From NCBI GenBank assembly GCA_030549775.1, contig CM060172.1, positions 126,779,122 to 126,843,121 on the forward strand: DNA of 64,000 nt. The letters run 5' to 3'. This DNA is from Tamarix chinensis. Taxonomy: Eukaryota > Streptophyta > Magnoliopsida > Caryophyllales > Tamaricaceae. Positions 36,971 to 49,080 of this stretch are shown here, in pieces (position 1 is the first letter of the stretch; each line of letters begins with the position of its first letter). The notes under the pieces were generated by a model that worked only from the letters and a program-made list of their open reading frames with translations, did not search any database and was not told the DNA's origin. A program made the position numbers and the translations under genes.

Positions 36971-37682
36971 TATCGGGGATGACCCACTAAGTCAGTCTCA
37001 GCTAGAACAATGGGAGGATACAACGTAGAGTGTGTAAGATAGGATCGAAAAATACCAAGAATTTAATTCTTAATTTATTACCATAATTAAAAAAAAATAT
37101 AAAAGTAAATTACAGATATAAGAACGAAGATTCATGGGAGAAATAAATAAAGATTTATACTAAGTATTAATAACGGGAGAAAAATAAGAGCTTCTACCCT
37201 TATATAAATGGTTAACATGAGTGTCTTTTATATCCTCCCTAGTCAAGCTTAGTACGACATAAGCAACCTCCTTAGTTGATTGACCTACTACAAATTTTTA
37301 CCTAACATCGATTAAAGTCCAAAAAAACATACAAATTCCCCAAATGATTACCTTTACAAGTTGAACTTATCAATTCATAGGTTGTCCTACTTACTAAGTA
37401 CCAGATCCCTTGAAGTATGGAATTTTCTATTCACTCTTGTACTTTCTATCTTCACTTGAGTCACGTCTCTCTATCGATGGCATTTCCTAGCTAACATCTT
37501 TTCCTAATTGATGCCCTACTTGGTTGACACCCTTTGATTGGTTGACCCACTTTGTCTACTGATGCACTATGTCTGGTTGATTCACTTTAGTCAACTTATG
37601 TACTAAGGATAGATGACCGACCAATACACTTGTGTCTTGGCATTGGTCCTTAAGACACTTTACTCGTTGAGGAGGACCAACA
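36971..37682 (-). repeat. Copia left (3') LTR
   Basis: Begins TATCGGGGATGACCCAC, corresponding to TGTTGGGAATGTCCCAC of the right LTR, and ends near CCAACA, followed by a pyrimidine-rich stretch (ATTATCCCC) where the polypurine tract would lie on the minus strand. Confidence 0.75.
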
Positions 37683-37874
37683 ATTATCCCCATTCCAATA
37701 TATGAGAAGAATCATACACCATGCTCAACCCAACTTTGATGCAATATAGGTCATGCTTACTTTTGCTTAAGGATTTTGTAAGTATATCCAACCCATTTTC
37801 ATAGTTATGGACTTTTTCTAGATAGAGTTTCCTCTCCTCTAGTACATCTTGAATCTAATGATACATGAGATAAA

Positions 37875-40022
37875 TACTACTATAAATACGGGAAATAATA
37901 ACGGGACATTAATAATGGTAGTTCGAAAACCATTGTCAAATGCGTGAAAATTAATCGGCGGAAAGTTTTGATAACGGTTCTAGTTAAAAACCGTTATTAA
38001 AAGGGCAACGTTAAAATTTGGACGGATGTTTTAATAACGGTTCATATTAGAACCATTGTCAAAAGTCAGAAGCTTTTAATGACGGTTCTTCCAAGAACCG
38101 TTATTAAAATCCCAAAATCAAACTTTTATTTCTCGCTCGGTTCTGTTTCGTGCCAAAATGTTCAGACTCTCTGCACTTTCGTTCTCTTGCTCTCCTTCCT
38201 TCTCCTTGCAAACCCTCGCACCGCCACACCTCTGCCATTGTTCCGAAGCTAGCTGGCACTTGCACCTTCATCCTCCGTCGTGTTTGAAGCCCTTGCCTCT
38301 CTCAACATTCTGACCGTCGTGTTTGTAGCTAGCTCACTTTATGTATGTGTTTGTTCTTCCTCTCGTAACTTTTTATCTACTTATATAAATGCATGTCTGT
38401 CGCCAGGGTTTCGTTCGAAAATGTGGTGTTGAATGTGTTGGCTGAAAATGTTGCCGTTTGTTGTTGAATTTGTTGCGTTATTGTTATATATTAACAAATG
38501 CATGTGTTGGCCGAGAGCTTTACATATTATTGTTGTATTTGTTTGTATGGAGAATATAGATTCAACATTATTTAGAGCTACAACCATAATAAACAAAAGA
38601 GAAGACATTATTGAGGTTATTTAGAGCTAGATTCAACTGTAAACTTTGGAGGGTCATAACTTTTTCGTGCGACCTCGGATTTAGGTGATCTAGGAGGCTA
38701 TTTTGGGTATTTTTTTGAGATCTACAACGTGGCAAATGGTGGGGCCGGTTTGGGCAATATCGGAGCCCAAAAAAGGCCGTTTTGGCCTCTAAATTTAGGT
38801 TTTTTTGTGATACAACCTTTTTTAGGGCCTTTTTTACAAATTGAACCTTTAATTTAGGGTATGATGGTGTTATATAACCTCTTGATTATAGTGGTAACAT
38901 ATGTTGCCTACCTTTGTATTATTTTGTATGTAGGGTAATACATGTTTTCATTTATTTTAGTTTTTACTTTTATCAGAATTGTTTTTCCTCTATTGTTTAT
39001 CTCTTTATTGTAATTATGGATGAGATAAGAGCTTTAGGTACCTCCAAAATTGAAGATATTTGAGACAAAGGAACTTAGATGATGATGATGAAATTGAAGT
39101 TTTTAAGGGTTCAAGTGAAGAAGACGAGCAATGGATCTTATAGTCTAGAATAGATTGGTCAACATAGATCCAAACCATGTATGTTTGCTTTTCCATATTT
39201 TTCTATTAATGAATCATGACATACCTAATGACTAACTTTATATTAATTGAAACATGAGTGTTGTAGTTTTTCACCGATGACTATGCACGTGGCCAGCAAT
39301 ATAATGTTGATCAAATTGATGAAGTTAGAGGTCAAGCACGTGCACTCATTCATTCGGTAGCGATCTATATATTCTACATGCATTTTTAGGTTTGTATTTC
39401 GTCTACCAGCCTAGATATGTGAACTCTTTACTTTGGGGTGTAGAGCTACCAAGTTGTGGTATGCCCACTAATTTTATTGCAAGTATAGTTGGTGTATTGA
39501 GACATGCATACCAATTATAGATTGATTGAAATTATGGTGTGATTGCAGATTTGGTATGAATTGATGTTGTTTTACATTGTAGATTTGGTAATTTTTTTAA
39601 CATACAGATTTGGTAACTGTGTATGTGGGCAGGAACAAAACTGCAAAAAAAAAAGTGGAGTTTTAATAACGGTTCTGATGAAAACCGTTATTAAAACCTA
39701 CGTTTTAATAACGATTCTTCTAAAACCGTTATTAAAACTCCACTTTTTAATAATGGTTTTCATAAGAACCGTTATGAAAACCTATGTTTTAATAACGGTT
39801 TTCATCAGAACCGTTATTAAAAACTGGAGTTTTAATAACGGTTTTTAAGTAAAAACCGTTATTAAATATGAAGTTTATGCACATATTCGCGGGTTTTTGT
39901 GTATTTTTCATGACAGTTATGAACCGTTATTAAAGATTTAATAACGGGTGATTCAATAACGGTTGAAAACCGTTATTAAAACTATAAAATAACCGTTATT
40001 AAAACCCCTTTCCGTGGTAGTG
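37875..40022 (+). mobile_element. CACTA element 2, 2148 bp, internally deleted relative of CACTA1
   Basis: Left end TACTACTATAAATACGGG (first C of CACTA changed), right end CCGTGGTAGTG, flanked by AAA on both sides. 37900-38400 matches 17540-18230 of CACTA1 (subterminal repeats and the leader with 'ttctgtttcgtgcca'). 39120-40022 matches 21930-22921, including the last part of the Ulp1-like domain and the 3' repeats. The coding middle is missing, replaced by about 600 bp unlike CACTA1. Inserted between the left LTR and pol of the copia element. Confidence 0.88.
39655..40015. repeat. 3' subterminal repeats of CACTA2
   Basis: At least six inverted pairs of 'tttaataacggtt' with 'aaccgttattaaa', denser than in CACTA1. 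Confidence 0.8.
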
Positions 40023-40024
40023 AA

Positions 40025-43000
40025 AGTATGTTTGGATCTTCAGTGGAAGCTAGCATTCTTGTTGATATGGATTATGCTCTATGAATCACTAAGTACCACA
40101 AACTTGTTCTGCCTCAAGCCAATTTCCCTTAGCAATATCTTCATCCACAACATGTCCTTATAACTCCATAGATATTGATCGCCTTATATCTACATCTCCT
40201 GCTATATCCAAGTCAATATAGCCGACTAAAATTACCTCAATCCTACCAAAGAAAGTCTCATCTTAGATGTCTCTCGTAGATGTCTTAATATTCATTTCTT
40301 TGCCTCTCAATGATATTTGCCTAAGATGGACATAAACTAACCGACCATGTCAATATCAAATGCAATGTTGGGCCTTATGCACACCATTATATACATCAAA
40401 CTTTCAATGGACAACGTATATGAGATCCAATTTTTCTTCTTATTTTTGTCTTCATCCTTCAAAGATAAAGTCTTGCTCAACTTGAGCTAAGGAGTAAGTG
40501 GAAAGTAGATTATCTTAGCTTAGTCCATGTTGAATCTATTTAGTACCTTCTCTACGTACTCCTCTTGAGATAACTAAAGCTTGCTCTAACCTCAATCATA
40601 TATGATGTGTATGCCTAGGATTTGCTTGGTATGACGTAAGTCTTTCATTTTGAAATGCTTACCTCAATCTTACTTCAAATTTGAAATCTATTATCGATCT
40701 TGGCCCAATTATCATTCCATCCATGTATAAGAGTAGAAGGATGAAAGTATTAGCCACAAACCTTTTCACAAACACACAATGGTTTGCTAATGTCTTCTTG
40801 TACCCATGTTGAGTCATAAATGACTCAAACTTCATGTATCGCTGCCTTAGTGCTACTTCATTTTGTATAACATCTTCAATAGCTTGCATACTATACCTTA
40901 TCAACCTTTAGTCTCAAACCCCTTTGGATGCTCCATATATACAAATCCTTCTTGAGGTCATAGTGTAAGAAAGTTATCTTAACATTAAGTTACTCTACCT
41001 CTAAATCTAGAGTAACTCCTAAAATCAGATGGATGGATGTCATCTTTGTCATTGGAGTGAAAATTTCATCATAGTTAACCCCTGTCTTTGATCGAATCCC
41101 TTGACCACCAACCTTGTCTTGTTCCTTAACTCAACTTTACCTTCCTCGTGCTTAACTTGAAAACCCACTTGTTCTTAATGACCTTCCAATTTTCCTTGTG
41201 AGCATCATTGAGGTCCTCATCATAGTATAAAGGATCACCATCATATGAGAGTAAAACATAGTCCATAAGAGGGTACTTGCTAGTCGATCTTGGCCCTTTG
41301 GTAGATCTCCACATCTCCTATGGAGCTTTAGGTGAATTAGAATATTGGGGTTATACTAGCTTAGGTTCACAATCTTCACGACCTACTACCTTGGCATAGT
41401 GCCTCAACATCTCTTTATTAGAGTTAGATTATGCCTTGACATGGTGCCTCAACACCTCTTCATTAAAGCCAAATTACACCTAGACTACCCCTCTAGGATT
41501 AACCTTTCTTGTCAAGCCACCTATCTAAGAATCATCACTAGATTCCATTAGGTAATCAAGTTAGGCCAATAACCTCCCATCTTCTACGAAGTTTTAGTTC
41601 TCAAAGAACATAATATCCCTTCTTTGGATGAATCTCTAGGATACTAGGTTATCCAATTTGTACTCAAACTTATCTTCCCATATCCGACAAAATGCACAAA
41701 CAAGCCTTATCATCTAGCTTCATCCTTTTGTCCCTCAATATGTGAACAAACACACGATAACCAAAAACCCTCATATGATTGTAGCTCACATATCTTCCAA
41801 ACCATTCCCTATCAACCATATTACCATTAATAGGACTTGATGATGATAGGTTGATGATGTGACATGCCATCTATAAAGTTTCTCCCCATAACGACTTTAG
41901 AAGCTTAGTATGTGAGAATAGACATCTCACATTTTCAATCAACGTGTGATTCATCTGTTCCACCAACCCATTGTGCTTAGGGGTTTTAGGGACAATATGC
42001 TCATGTTAGATCCTATGAGCCTTAAAGTATTCATCAAATGGAGTAATGGTTTTACTTTCATTATCTGTTTGATTATTACTCAACTTCCTCCCCGCCTCAC
42101 ACTTTATATTCATATAAAAGACCTTGTATATGTCTAAAATTTGATCCTTGGTATTTATGAGATATATACATAGCTTCTTAGAGTAGTCATTAATGAATGT
42201 CACAAAATATCAAGAGTCACCTAGAGACCTCACTTTCATCTGACCACATACGCCTAAAAAAATTTGATCTAGTTTCCTCACCGATCGTCTATTAGTAACC
42301 TTGACCAAATGGGATCAATTTTGCTTACCCATGCCATAATGAGGGAATATTGAATGAATTGTCTCATATCTAAGATAAAGTTCCTTGGCTATGAAGAAGC
42401 TTCATCCCATTCTCACTCATATGTCCAAGCCGTTGATTTCATACATTATATAAGTCTTCCATTAAGTTCACTTCAGGTCATCACAACTCTATTTGAGTTT
42501 GATCTAGTGAGAAACACTTGCTTCCCATGGCTAATAATAAGGACCCCTTTGTTAGATTCCAAGTGACAATTCCAAACTAACTCACAAAACCCTCATCGTG
42601 GAGCTTTCCAGCTAAGATCACACACATCCTTAATTCTGGAGCATACCTCACTTCCTTGAACTACAAATTACATCTCAAGCTCATTTGTAGTTGGATTCTC
42701 TTTATGTTGACTACCTTTGAGATGATTATGTTTCCCATGAGTACCTCAAAAAAATATCCTAATGTGTAAGATGAGAAGTATTCCTTGTACAGGGTGATAT
42801 GGTAGGAAACATTGATGTTTACGAATCAGTAGCTTCCATGCATGTAGTGCTTGTGCATGCACTCACACACACTATGAAAAAACTACCAAGTCATTGTCAT
42901 TTTTGTCTCCTCATCCATCTTAAATTTCCCCTTATTACCCTTCTTTAGCTCCTAACAATCTTTCTTCAATTGGTTGAGCTTTCCACAATGGAAGCACAAC

Positions 43001-43660
43001 TTATCCTACTTCGAGTTCCCCAATTTACTCTTAGACATCCCCTTTTTCTCTCTATTCTTGCTCGGTCCATCATAAGTGCCTCAAACTTTGGGGCATTACT
43101 GACACTATCAAATCTTCTTATTTTTTCTCTTAAAAGGGAAGTTGTTTATCTAGTTGTGAGCTTTCTTTTTGAAGAATAATTGCTGAGAGACACACATAGA
43201 ATCTCCCAATTGTCTGGTAAAGAACCTAAGACCAAAAAAGTTTAAACTTTATCCCCTAAACACTATCTCCATGTTCTTCAACTAGATAAATATGTTTTGA
43301 AGCTCATTAAGGTGTGATGCAATGTGATATCCATATTCATACTTTAATTTATATAACTTTCTCATGAGTTTTACCTTATTTCAAGTAGTCTTAATCACAT
43401 AAAGTGAATCCAAATTGGATCACACTATATATGACATGGGTTCTTTCTCAATGTGATGAATAAAACTATCATCTACCCATTGATGGATGAAACCATAAGC
43501 TTTTCTGTCAAACTTCTTCCACTCCTCTAATTTTTATTTCACGATCACACAAATGACTCCTCCATTTTCAATTGGCTCTACCAACTCTTTTACATAGCGC
43601 ATATCTTCTATCTTGTTTTTCCACATCCTATAATTTGTGTTATTCACTATCATCATAATC
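40025..43660 (-). pseudogene. Copia gag-pol remnant
   Basis: Read from high to low coordinates in copia order. A possible gag region lies at 42970-43660. Integrase core near 42006-42203 has FINDYSKKL and TDNES (family FIDDYSRK and TDNGG). Integrase end near 41670-41870 has MRVFGYRVFVHI and RMKLDDKACLCI. The start of reverse transcriptase is near 41126-41314 (NWKVIKNKWVFKL). The reverse transcriptase active site near 40720 reads YMDGMII where YVDDM is usual, so a catalytic Asp is changed. RNase H-like remnants follow down to about 40040. Stops and frameshifts separate all blocks. It encoded the reverse transcription and integration machinery; now inactive. Confidence 0.82.
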
Positions 43661-43690
43661 GGCATACTAGTTGTCATGATTGCCACCACG

Positions 43691-43703
43691 TGTTATGATA
43701 CTA
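43691..43703 (-). other. Primer-binding site of the copia element
   Basis: Minus-strand TAGTATCATAACA, two bases from the LTR edge, matches 10 of 13 positions of the usual initiator-methionine tRNA site TGGTATCAGAGCA. Confidence 0.65.
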
Positions 43704-43705
43704 GT

Positions 43706-44420
43706 TGTTGGGAATGTCCCACTTAGTCACTCTCGGCTAGCTTAATAGGATGACATACCCCATCAACTTGCTAACTGTTGAAGACATAATTGAAAAACAT
43801 AAAGAACTTAATCATTGATTTACCAATACAATTATAAGAAAATGTAAAAGTAAATTGCAAGCACAAGGATAAAGATTTATAGGAGAAATAAATAAATACT
43901 TTTATTGAGTATAAAGAATATGAGCAAAATGGGAGCTTGCACCCTTATATTAATGGTGAGCATGAGGACCTTTTATACACTCGCTCATCAAGCCTTGATG
44001 GACATAAGCAACTCCATTACTTGATAAACCTAGTACAAGTTTTTATCTAATATCAATAAAAGTTAACAAAAGTATATAAGTTATCCCTTATGATTATCCA
44101 TATGAGTTGACCCTGTCAATCACAGGTTGTCATGCCTAATGATTACCAAATCTCTTGAATTGAGAGATTTCCTAACCATTTTCTTACTTTCCATCTTTGC
44201 TCTAGTCACGTCTCCCGATTTACGTCCTTGCTTGATTAACACCATTTGCTTAGTTGACTGACCCATTTTGTTGACTCACAAACTATATCTAGTTAATTCG
44301 CAGTAAGGGTGACCGACACTCTTGGTTGACTAACCGATCAACACGGTTTGCTGACCGACGCACATGTTTCTGGGCATTTGTCCTCGAGGTGCTTTTCATG
44401 TCAAAGAACCCCCAAGACAA
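43706..44420 (-). repeat. Copia right (5') LTR
   Basis: Begins TGTTGGGAATGTCCCAC. Internal blocks correspond to the left LTR. The right edge near CCAACCA is approximate. Confidence 0.75.
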
Positions 44421-46371
44421 CCAACCATCCATTAACACCCGGGGGAGAAAGTAAGAAAAAGGAAAATGAACGAACTGAAGTACCACAAATAATTTCTAAG
44501 TGAATTGACTTGCCTGTAGCCTAAAAATCTGCAACCACAAAAACACCTAATTTTTGGGACTATAACATGTAGCCAAGAAGTTGGGGCAGTGAAAGATCAG
44601 AATTGTTCCGATAATACCCACCTAAATATGAGGTTTATGAATCACTAATTAAGTATCGATGCGGTCAATTATTGAATTATCAGTTGGTTATTCTATCAAA
44701 AATAATATATAAATGAAAGCAACATATTTGGCATGAACGAAACGAAACACATGAACAATCAAAGTAACCAAACTTCAAGTAGACTACCGACGGAAGTCAA
44801 ATAAATCAATTGGGCACAAAAAAGGAAAAATTCTTTTAAAGTCCATTTAAATCAAATTATTTAAAGTTAAACAATCTATTTGATATTATATCCAATATAA
44901 ATATATATAGAGAGAATATTATCTATAAATTTATACATAATTAAGTATATTAGTATCATTATATGTATATAATATTTTATACTTAAAAATAAGCACTTTA
45001 AAATTATTTTAATTTTTATTTTATTAATTTCGTTCAAATAGACAGCAAACTAATTTTTTCCTCAAGAAATTACGGATGTTGGCTCAGACGCGAAAGACAG
45101 GAGGAGCCAGTACCTCATAGGTTCTCATACTCTTGAGTCACTATCGCTTTATCATTGTGCAGAGATAGATCCAAGGAGGCCCCGAGGGTGAAGCTTCCTC
45201 TTCTGTACTTACACCATCCAGGAGGCACAAGATAAACCACACGATATTATTCAAAGCGAAAGGTCCCCGATGTCTTAATAGTTCCAATTTTCAAACCAAC
45301 GATTACAAATCGTGATCATGGTCCACATATGATTCCCAAAATTTCAAAAGGCTATTGGCATATATAAAGTCGTTGCACAACGCTATCAAACAGTTGTCGC
45401 ATCAGACAAATGAAAGATAAACAACACGATAAAAGAAAAGCACGCGCTAGTGGTGTCTACTTGAATTGGCGGACAATATTTATTTGTTTGATCCCTTGTG
45501 AGTGTGTGTGTGTCTATATATATATATTATTCTCTTTTCTCTTTACGGTAGAAACTGATCAAACATCTTCCAGCCAGCATATAAACACGTTAAATAGCGG
45601 GCGATTTACAATTTAGGGGCAGTAGCTCCCTTCGAAAATAAGAGGAAAAAGAAACTTTAAATCTCAGTTAGCACCAGCAGAACAGCGGGATTCGGGTGAA
45701 TACACCGGGCAAACAGCATCCGCATATACTACTCACCTCTACTAACTTTTGTGCCCGTCGAAGACTAAACGACCATTGGTCCCCATCGAAAAATATGCAG
45801 TTGATGTAATAAAAGCTCGACAGCTTAATAGTAGTAGCATATAAGTGATAATACTAAACAGTAACGACAGTAATAACACAGAGAAAAACAATAGCCAACC
45901 ACGAAATACAAGTAATAGGAGAGCAACAACATGAACGGCATACAATCGCAGCAAGAAACATGCCAATAAACAACAGATCAGACCATAACATCAGAGGATA
46001 GGTATGGGTAAAGGAGAAGATGCACCCCCATCTAAAATCCTAGGTTAAGATGACGTTAGTATGAGGTTCTCGTCCTCCTAGTTAAGGTCGAATAAACAAA
46101 TCCCCAGCGATCCACATCTCCCTAACAAAGCTTATTTCCTGTGGTAGCCCTCCTAGTAAAGCTAAATCACGTTCGATCAGCAGAATTCGCAATCTAAACC
46201 TTCTAGAGTGTACATAAGCATCTGCAATTGCTTGCTCTTTTCATTGATCAGAGCCAGCGGTTCATAAAACTTAAAAACATTAGTATTTGGCGACATTCTA
46301 GCTAATAGAGTCGACAGAAGATTAGCAAATAATTTGTAAATTAGAGAGAGACAGTAGTGGATATGAAGGAA
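44421..46371. other. Unassigned DNA, partly low-copy in appearance
   Basis: AT-rich at 44650-45050; more balanced composition at 45060-46371. No recognised protein or repeat. It could be the 3' flank of a minus-strand host gene (next entry). Confidence 0.35.
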
Positions 46372-46579
46372 TCACTCTAGCTCTTCATTGTCATCACCAT
46401 CATCATATAGCGATGCTGCACAAGAACACAGGAAGATCAAAACCAAGGAATTAGCTGGTAAAGCAACAATACGTAAGGGAATGAATGTCAATATGGTGCC
46501 CATAGGATGAAACATATATACATTTTACTCAAGCCATGACCTGTTATGTCGTCTTCGTCAGGCTTAGGAAATGATGACC
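46372..46579 (-). other. Weak candidate: last exons of an unidentified minus-strand host gene
   Basis: On the minus strand an acceptor (TTCTTGTGCAG) opens a 44-base segment, 46415-46372, reading SLYDDGDDNEELE and a stop, like the acidic C-terminus of a nuclear or cytosolic protein. A second segment, about 46578-46541, reads SSFPKPDEDDIT in the compatible phase and ends at a possible donor (CAG|GTCATG). The join is phase-consistent, but the second acceptor is poor and no further upstream exon was found, so this may be chance or a gene remnant. Confidence 0.2.
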
Positions 46580-47590
46580 TTGTGCATACCGTAATGCGTT
46601 CGTGATTAGTGCCTCGCGACGTTAATGTGCCTCCATCCTTATGGATCTAGCAAACTTAAATTCTTATGGAAGTTCTTCAGGATTTTCCCTCTTTCAAGTG
46701 TAATATTGATACGCGCTTGAGTACCTGACATTCTGGTAGCTTAATTATGGTAGATAGCATATATTTTCACTGATGCATCGTGCCGGAGCTTTCCCTTGTA
46801 CCTACATTGCCAACTGTACGTACGTATTTCAAGAGGTACGCCCAGATTAATGGCAACAAACTCACAGAAGGAACTTCAGCCAAAAACAAAAAGATATGAC
46901 ATGAGAATTTCATTAGTGCAGGTCGAATAACACGTGGATGAACAAGATACATAAGGGTTGGATTTTAGTTTTATTTTTGTGGGAGAGTATCGAGAGAAAA
47001 GAGACCATCAAACTATGTGACGCAGCCATTTGAAATGCGTAGAGGTTAGGTTAGCCGTAACACATAGAGCACATCCCATAAAAATGTAACCTTTTTTCAG
47101 AAAACAAATTAAAAAAATACCCCATTCTTCTTGAATGACACTCCCTTAAACCCAAATTTTTACATTTACCCTTCTCAATTTTTTTCAGTCCTATTTTCTC
47201 TCTTCCTTCAAATTCTCCCACCTCTCTTCACCTAAATCACTAATTGAGTTCAATAACAAAAAGTTAACCTACTTATCGGGTGTGCCAATCATTTTATTAC
47301 TATTTAATTACACTATTTCTGTACCTTTTTCTTAGAAATAAATTCGAAGTGCACATCTCACTAATTTTGGTTTTTTAATTCTTTAGTTATAAAGCATAAT
47401 TGAAGCCTATAAATCATAGATCAACATTATTTGCATCTATTGGATCATTATATATATATATATATATATATTGTTCAACTTATAGATTTTTGACTGAAAA
47501 AATAAATTAAGAACAAAGAAAATGCACCAGAATGTGTGATACAGGCATCACTCTTCTCCTCGAGTTAATTTATAAGTTGTGTCAAGAGGT
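46580..47590. other. Unassigned DNA
   Basis: No gene or clear repeat recognised; an (AT)n run lies at about 47450-47471. Confidence 0.4.
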
Positions 47591-47880
47591 GGCAAAGAGG
47601 TTATTTGGGTTTGGTTGATATAGGTCGGGTCAACTTTGAGTTACTATACAATATAGTTGGGTTGGGGTTCAGGTGTGTTTCGGGTTGTGTTGCTTTGGGT
47701 TGGGTCTATGTTTGATTTGAGTTAAGTGACGAGTTGGGTGTGATTTGGGTCAGGTCGATACTGAGTTCTTCGGGTTTCTTGGATTCGTGTCTATTTCGGG
47801 TTTGACTCGGGTCTATAGAGTTCTGGTTAGGTTTGGGTTCGGGTTCTAATCACTATATGGGTCGGGTGTGAATCAAATTA
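47591..47880. repeat. G/T-rich degenerate GGGTT(T/C) stretch
   Basis: Many copies of 'gggttgggt', 'cgggtc' and 'tttgggt' on the plus strand, preceded by 'agaggtggcaaag', a sequence like the ends of some hAT elements. No matching right end was found, so only the repeat is claimed. Confidence 0.5.
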
Positions 47881-48835
47881 ACTAAGTGTCATATCTATCG
47901 AATTTTTTGAATTAGGGTCTGTAGATTTTGGGTTAAATCAAAAGGCTCAAATTAGATATTATTTATAACCGTATGAATCATGATCAATAACGAGTTGGAA
48001 CATGAAAATTGGAACTTGGATGAAATAAAATCAGATCAAATTATTTTTAATTTTTACAAAACTAATTTTAAGTATTTTTAGAATACTAATAAAATATTTG
48101 AACACGCTGCCATTACAATTTAAAATAAGAGGGTTTTTTACTAGCTATAATAGTACGAGCTAATCATTTTACTATTAGTTTGGTTTTAGCTTCTTTTACT
48201 ATGGTTTTTGAATTTCTCATTGTCATATTGTCACTATTCTTCATTTTCAATAATAATTTTTAATACACAATAAATAAATATGTGATAAATGAAAATCACA
48301 ATTATCAATAACTTTGTGAAAAATGAAATATCAAAGTTGTTTTATGATTATAAACCCTACACCACTTCTAATGAATTTTTCTCAATGCCTAACTTAGTAA
48401 AACAATACTCCATCATAGTACACTAAATTCTATATTGTATGTCTAATGTATTAAGACAATTATCTATATTGTAAATATATCGCTAGATATTTATTATGGT
48501 CACAATATAGTTAATAAGTGACAATACATCGCCTTTCACACCTCAAATCGCAATCATAATTTGTATGATTTCCTACATTGCTTTTCTTGCATTGTTCGTG
48601 TTCAATTTGCATCAACATGCATGTAATCCATTTCCTTCGTTCTTATAGTTGCTTACATGATGGACCATGCCCTTCCTTTATTAATTATTTCATTTCTTGA
48701 TATTATGGCAGAATATTCTAGTAGCAAGTGCATGGTATCCTCAATAATATTCTTTGGTCACTAAATCAGTGTAGACTCCTTTGATCTCCTCCTATTTTAA
48801 TTCATTCAAATAACTCATATTAGTGTACACATCAT
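47881..48835. other. AT-rich DNA without recognised feature
   Basis: No open frame or known motif seen. Confidence 0.4.
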
Positions 48836-49080
48836 TTCTAACATTTCGTCATCTAAATGTTACACTATGAAATAGACCCAATCAAATTCATTGCCTTTTC
48901 AAAGTGTATAGCTTCACTATGGATTATCATCATCCAAATAAAACACTTGGGTAATTAGGCAATCATTAATCTCATGCACCAAAGTCTTAGTTGCTTGTTC
49001 ACATATCTCACACATTGGTCCATTCTTACCTTTCTCAACCAACCTATTTTTAGTTAATAGCTATTCCTTACAAGCCTTTG
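48836..49080 (-). pseudogene. LINE remnant (reverse-transcriptase zinc-binding region)
   Basis: Minus-strand translation near 49075-48950 reads LLTKNRLVEKGKNGPMCEIC then ATKTLVHEINDC. This matches the plant LINE zf-RVT domain pattern (LPT..RL, CxxC, ETxxHxxxxC), which follows the reverse transcriptase in non-LTR retrotransposons. Short and with stops beyond. Confidence 0.55.

Larger units (their letters stand above)
36971..44420 (-). mobile_element. Degenerate Ty1/copia retrotransposon, minus strand
   Basis: Two diverged direct LTRs (36971-37682 and 43706 to about 44420) bracket copia-type coding remnants on the minus strand. A primer-binding site lies next to the right (5') LTR. Without the nested CACTA2 it is about 5.3 kb, a normal copia size. 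The LTR pair shares 'aaaagtaaatt', 'gggagaaataaataaa', 'acccttatat', 'gacataagcaac' and 'acaagttttta' in order. Strong divergence between the LTRs indicates an old insertion. The flanking target duplication could not be read. Confidence 0.85.

Noticed and set aside
45742..45966. 74-codon hydrophobic minus-strand frame
   Set aside because: Hydrophobicity follows from short CTGTTATT-like runs; no known motif, no neighbour or splice support.
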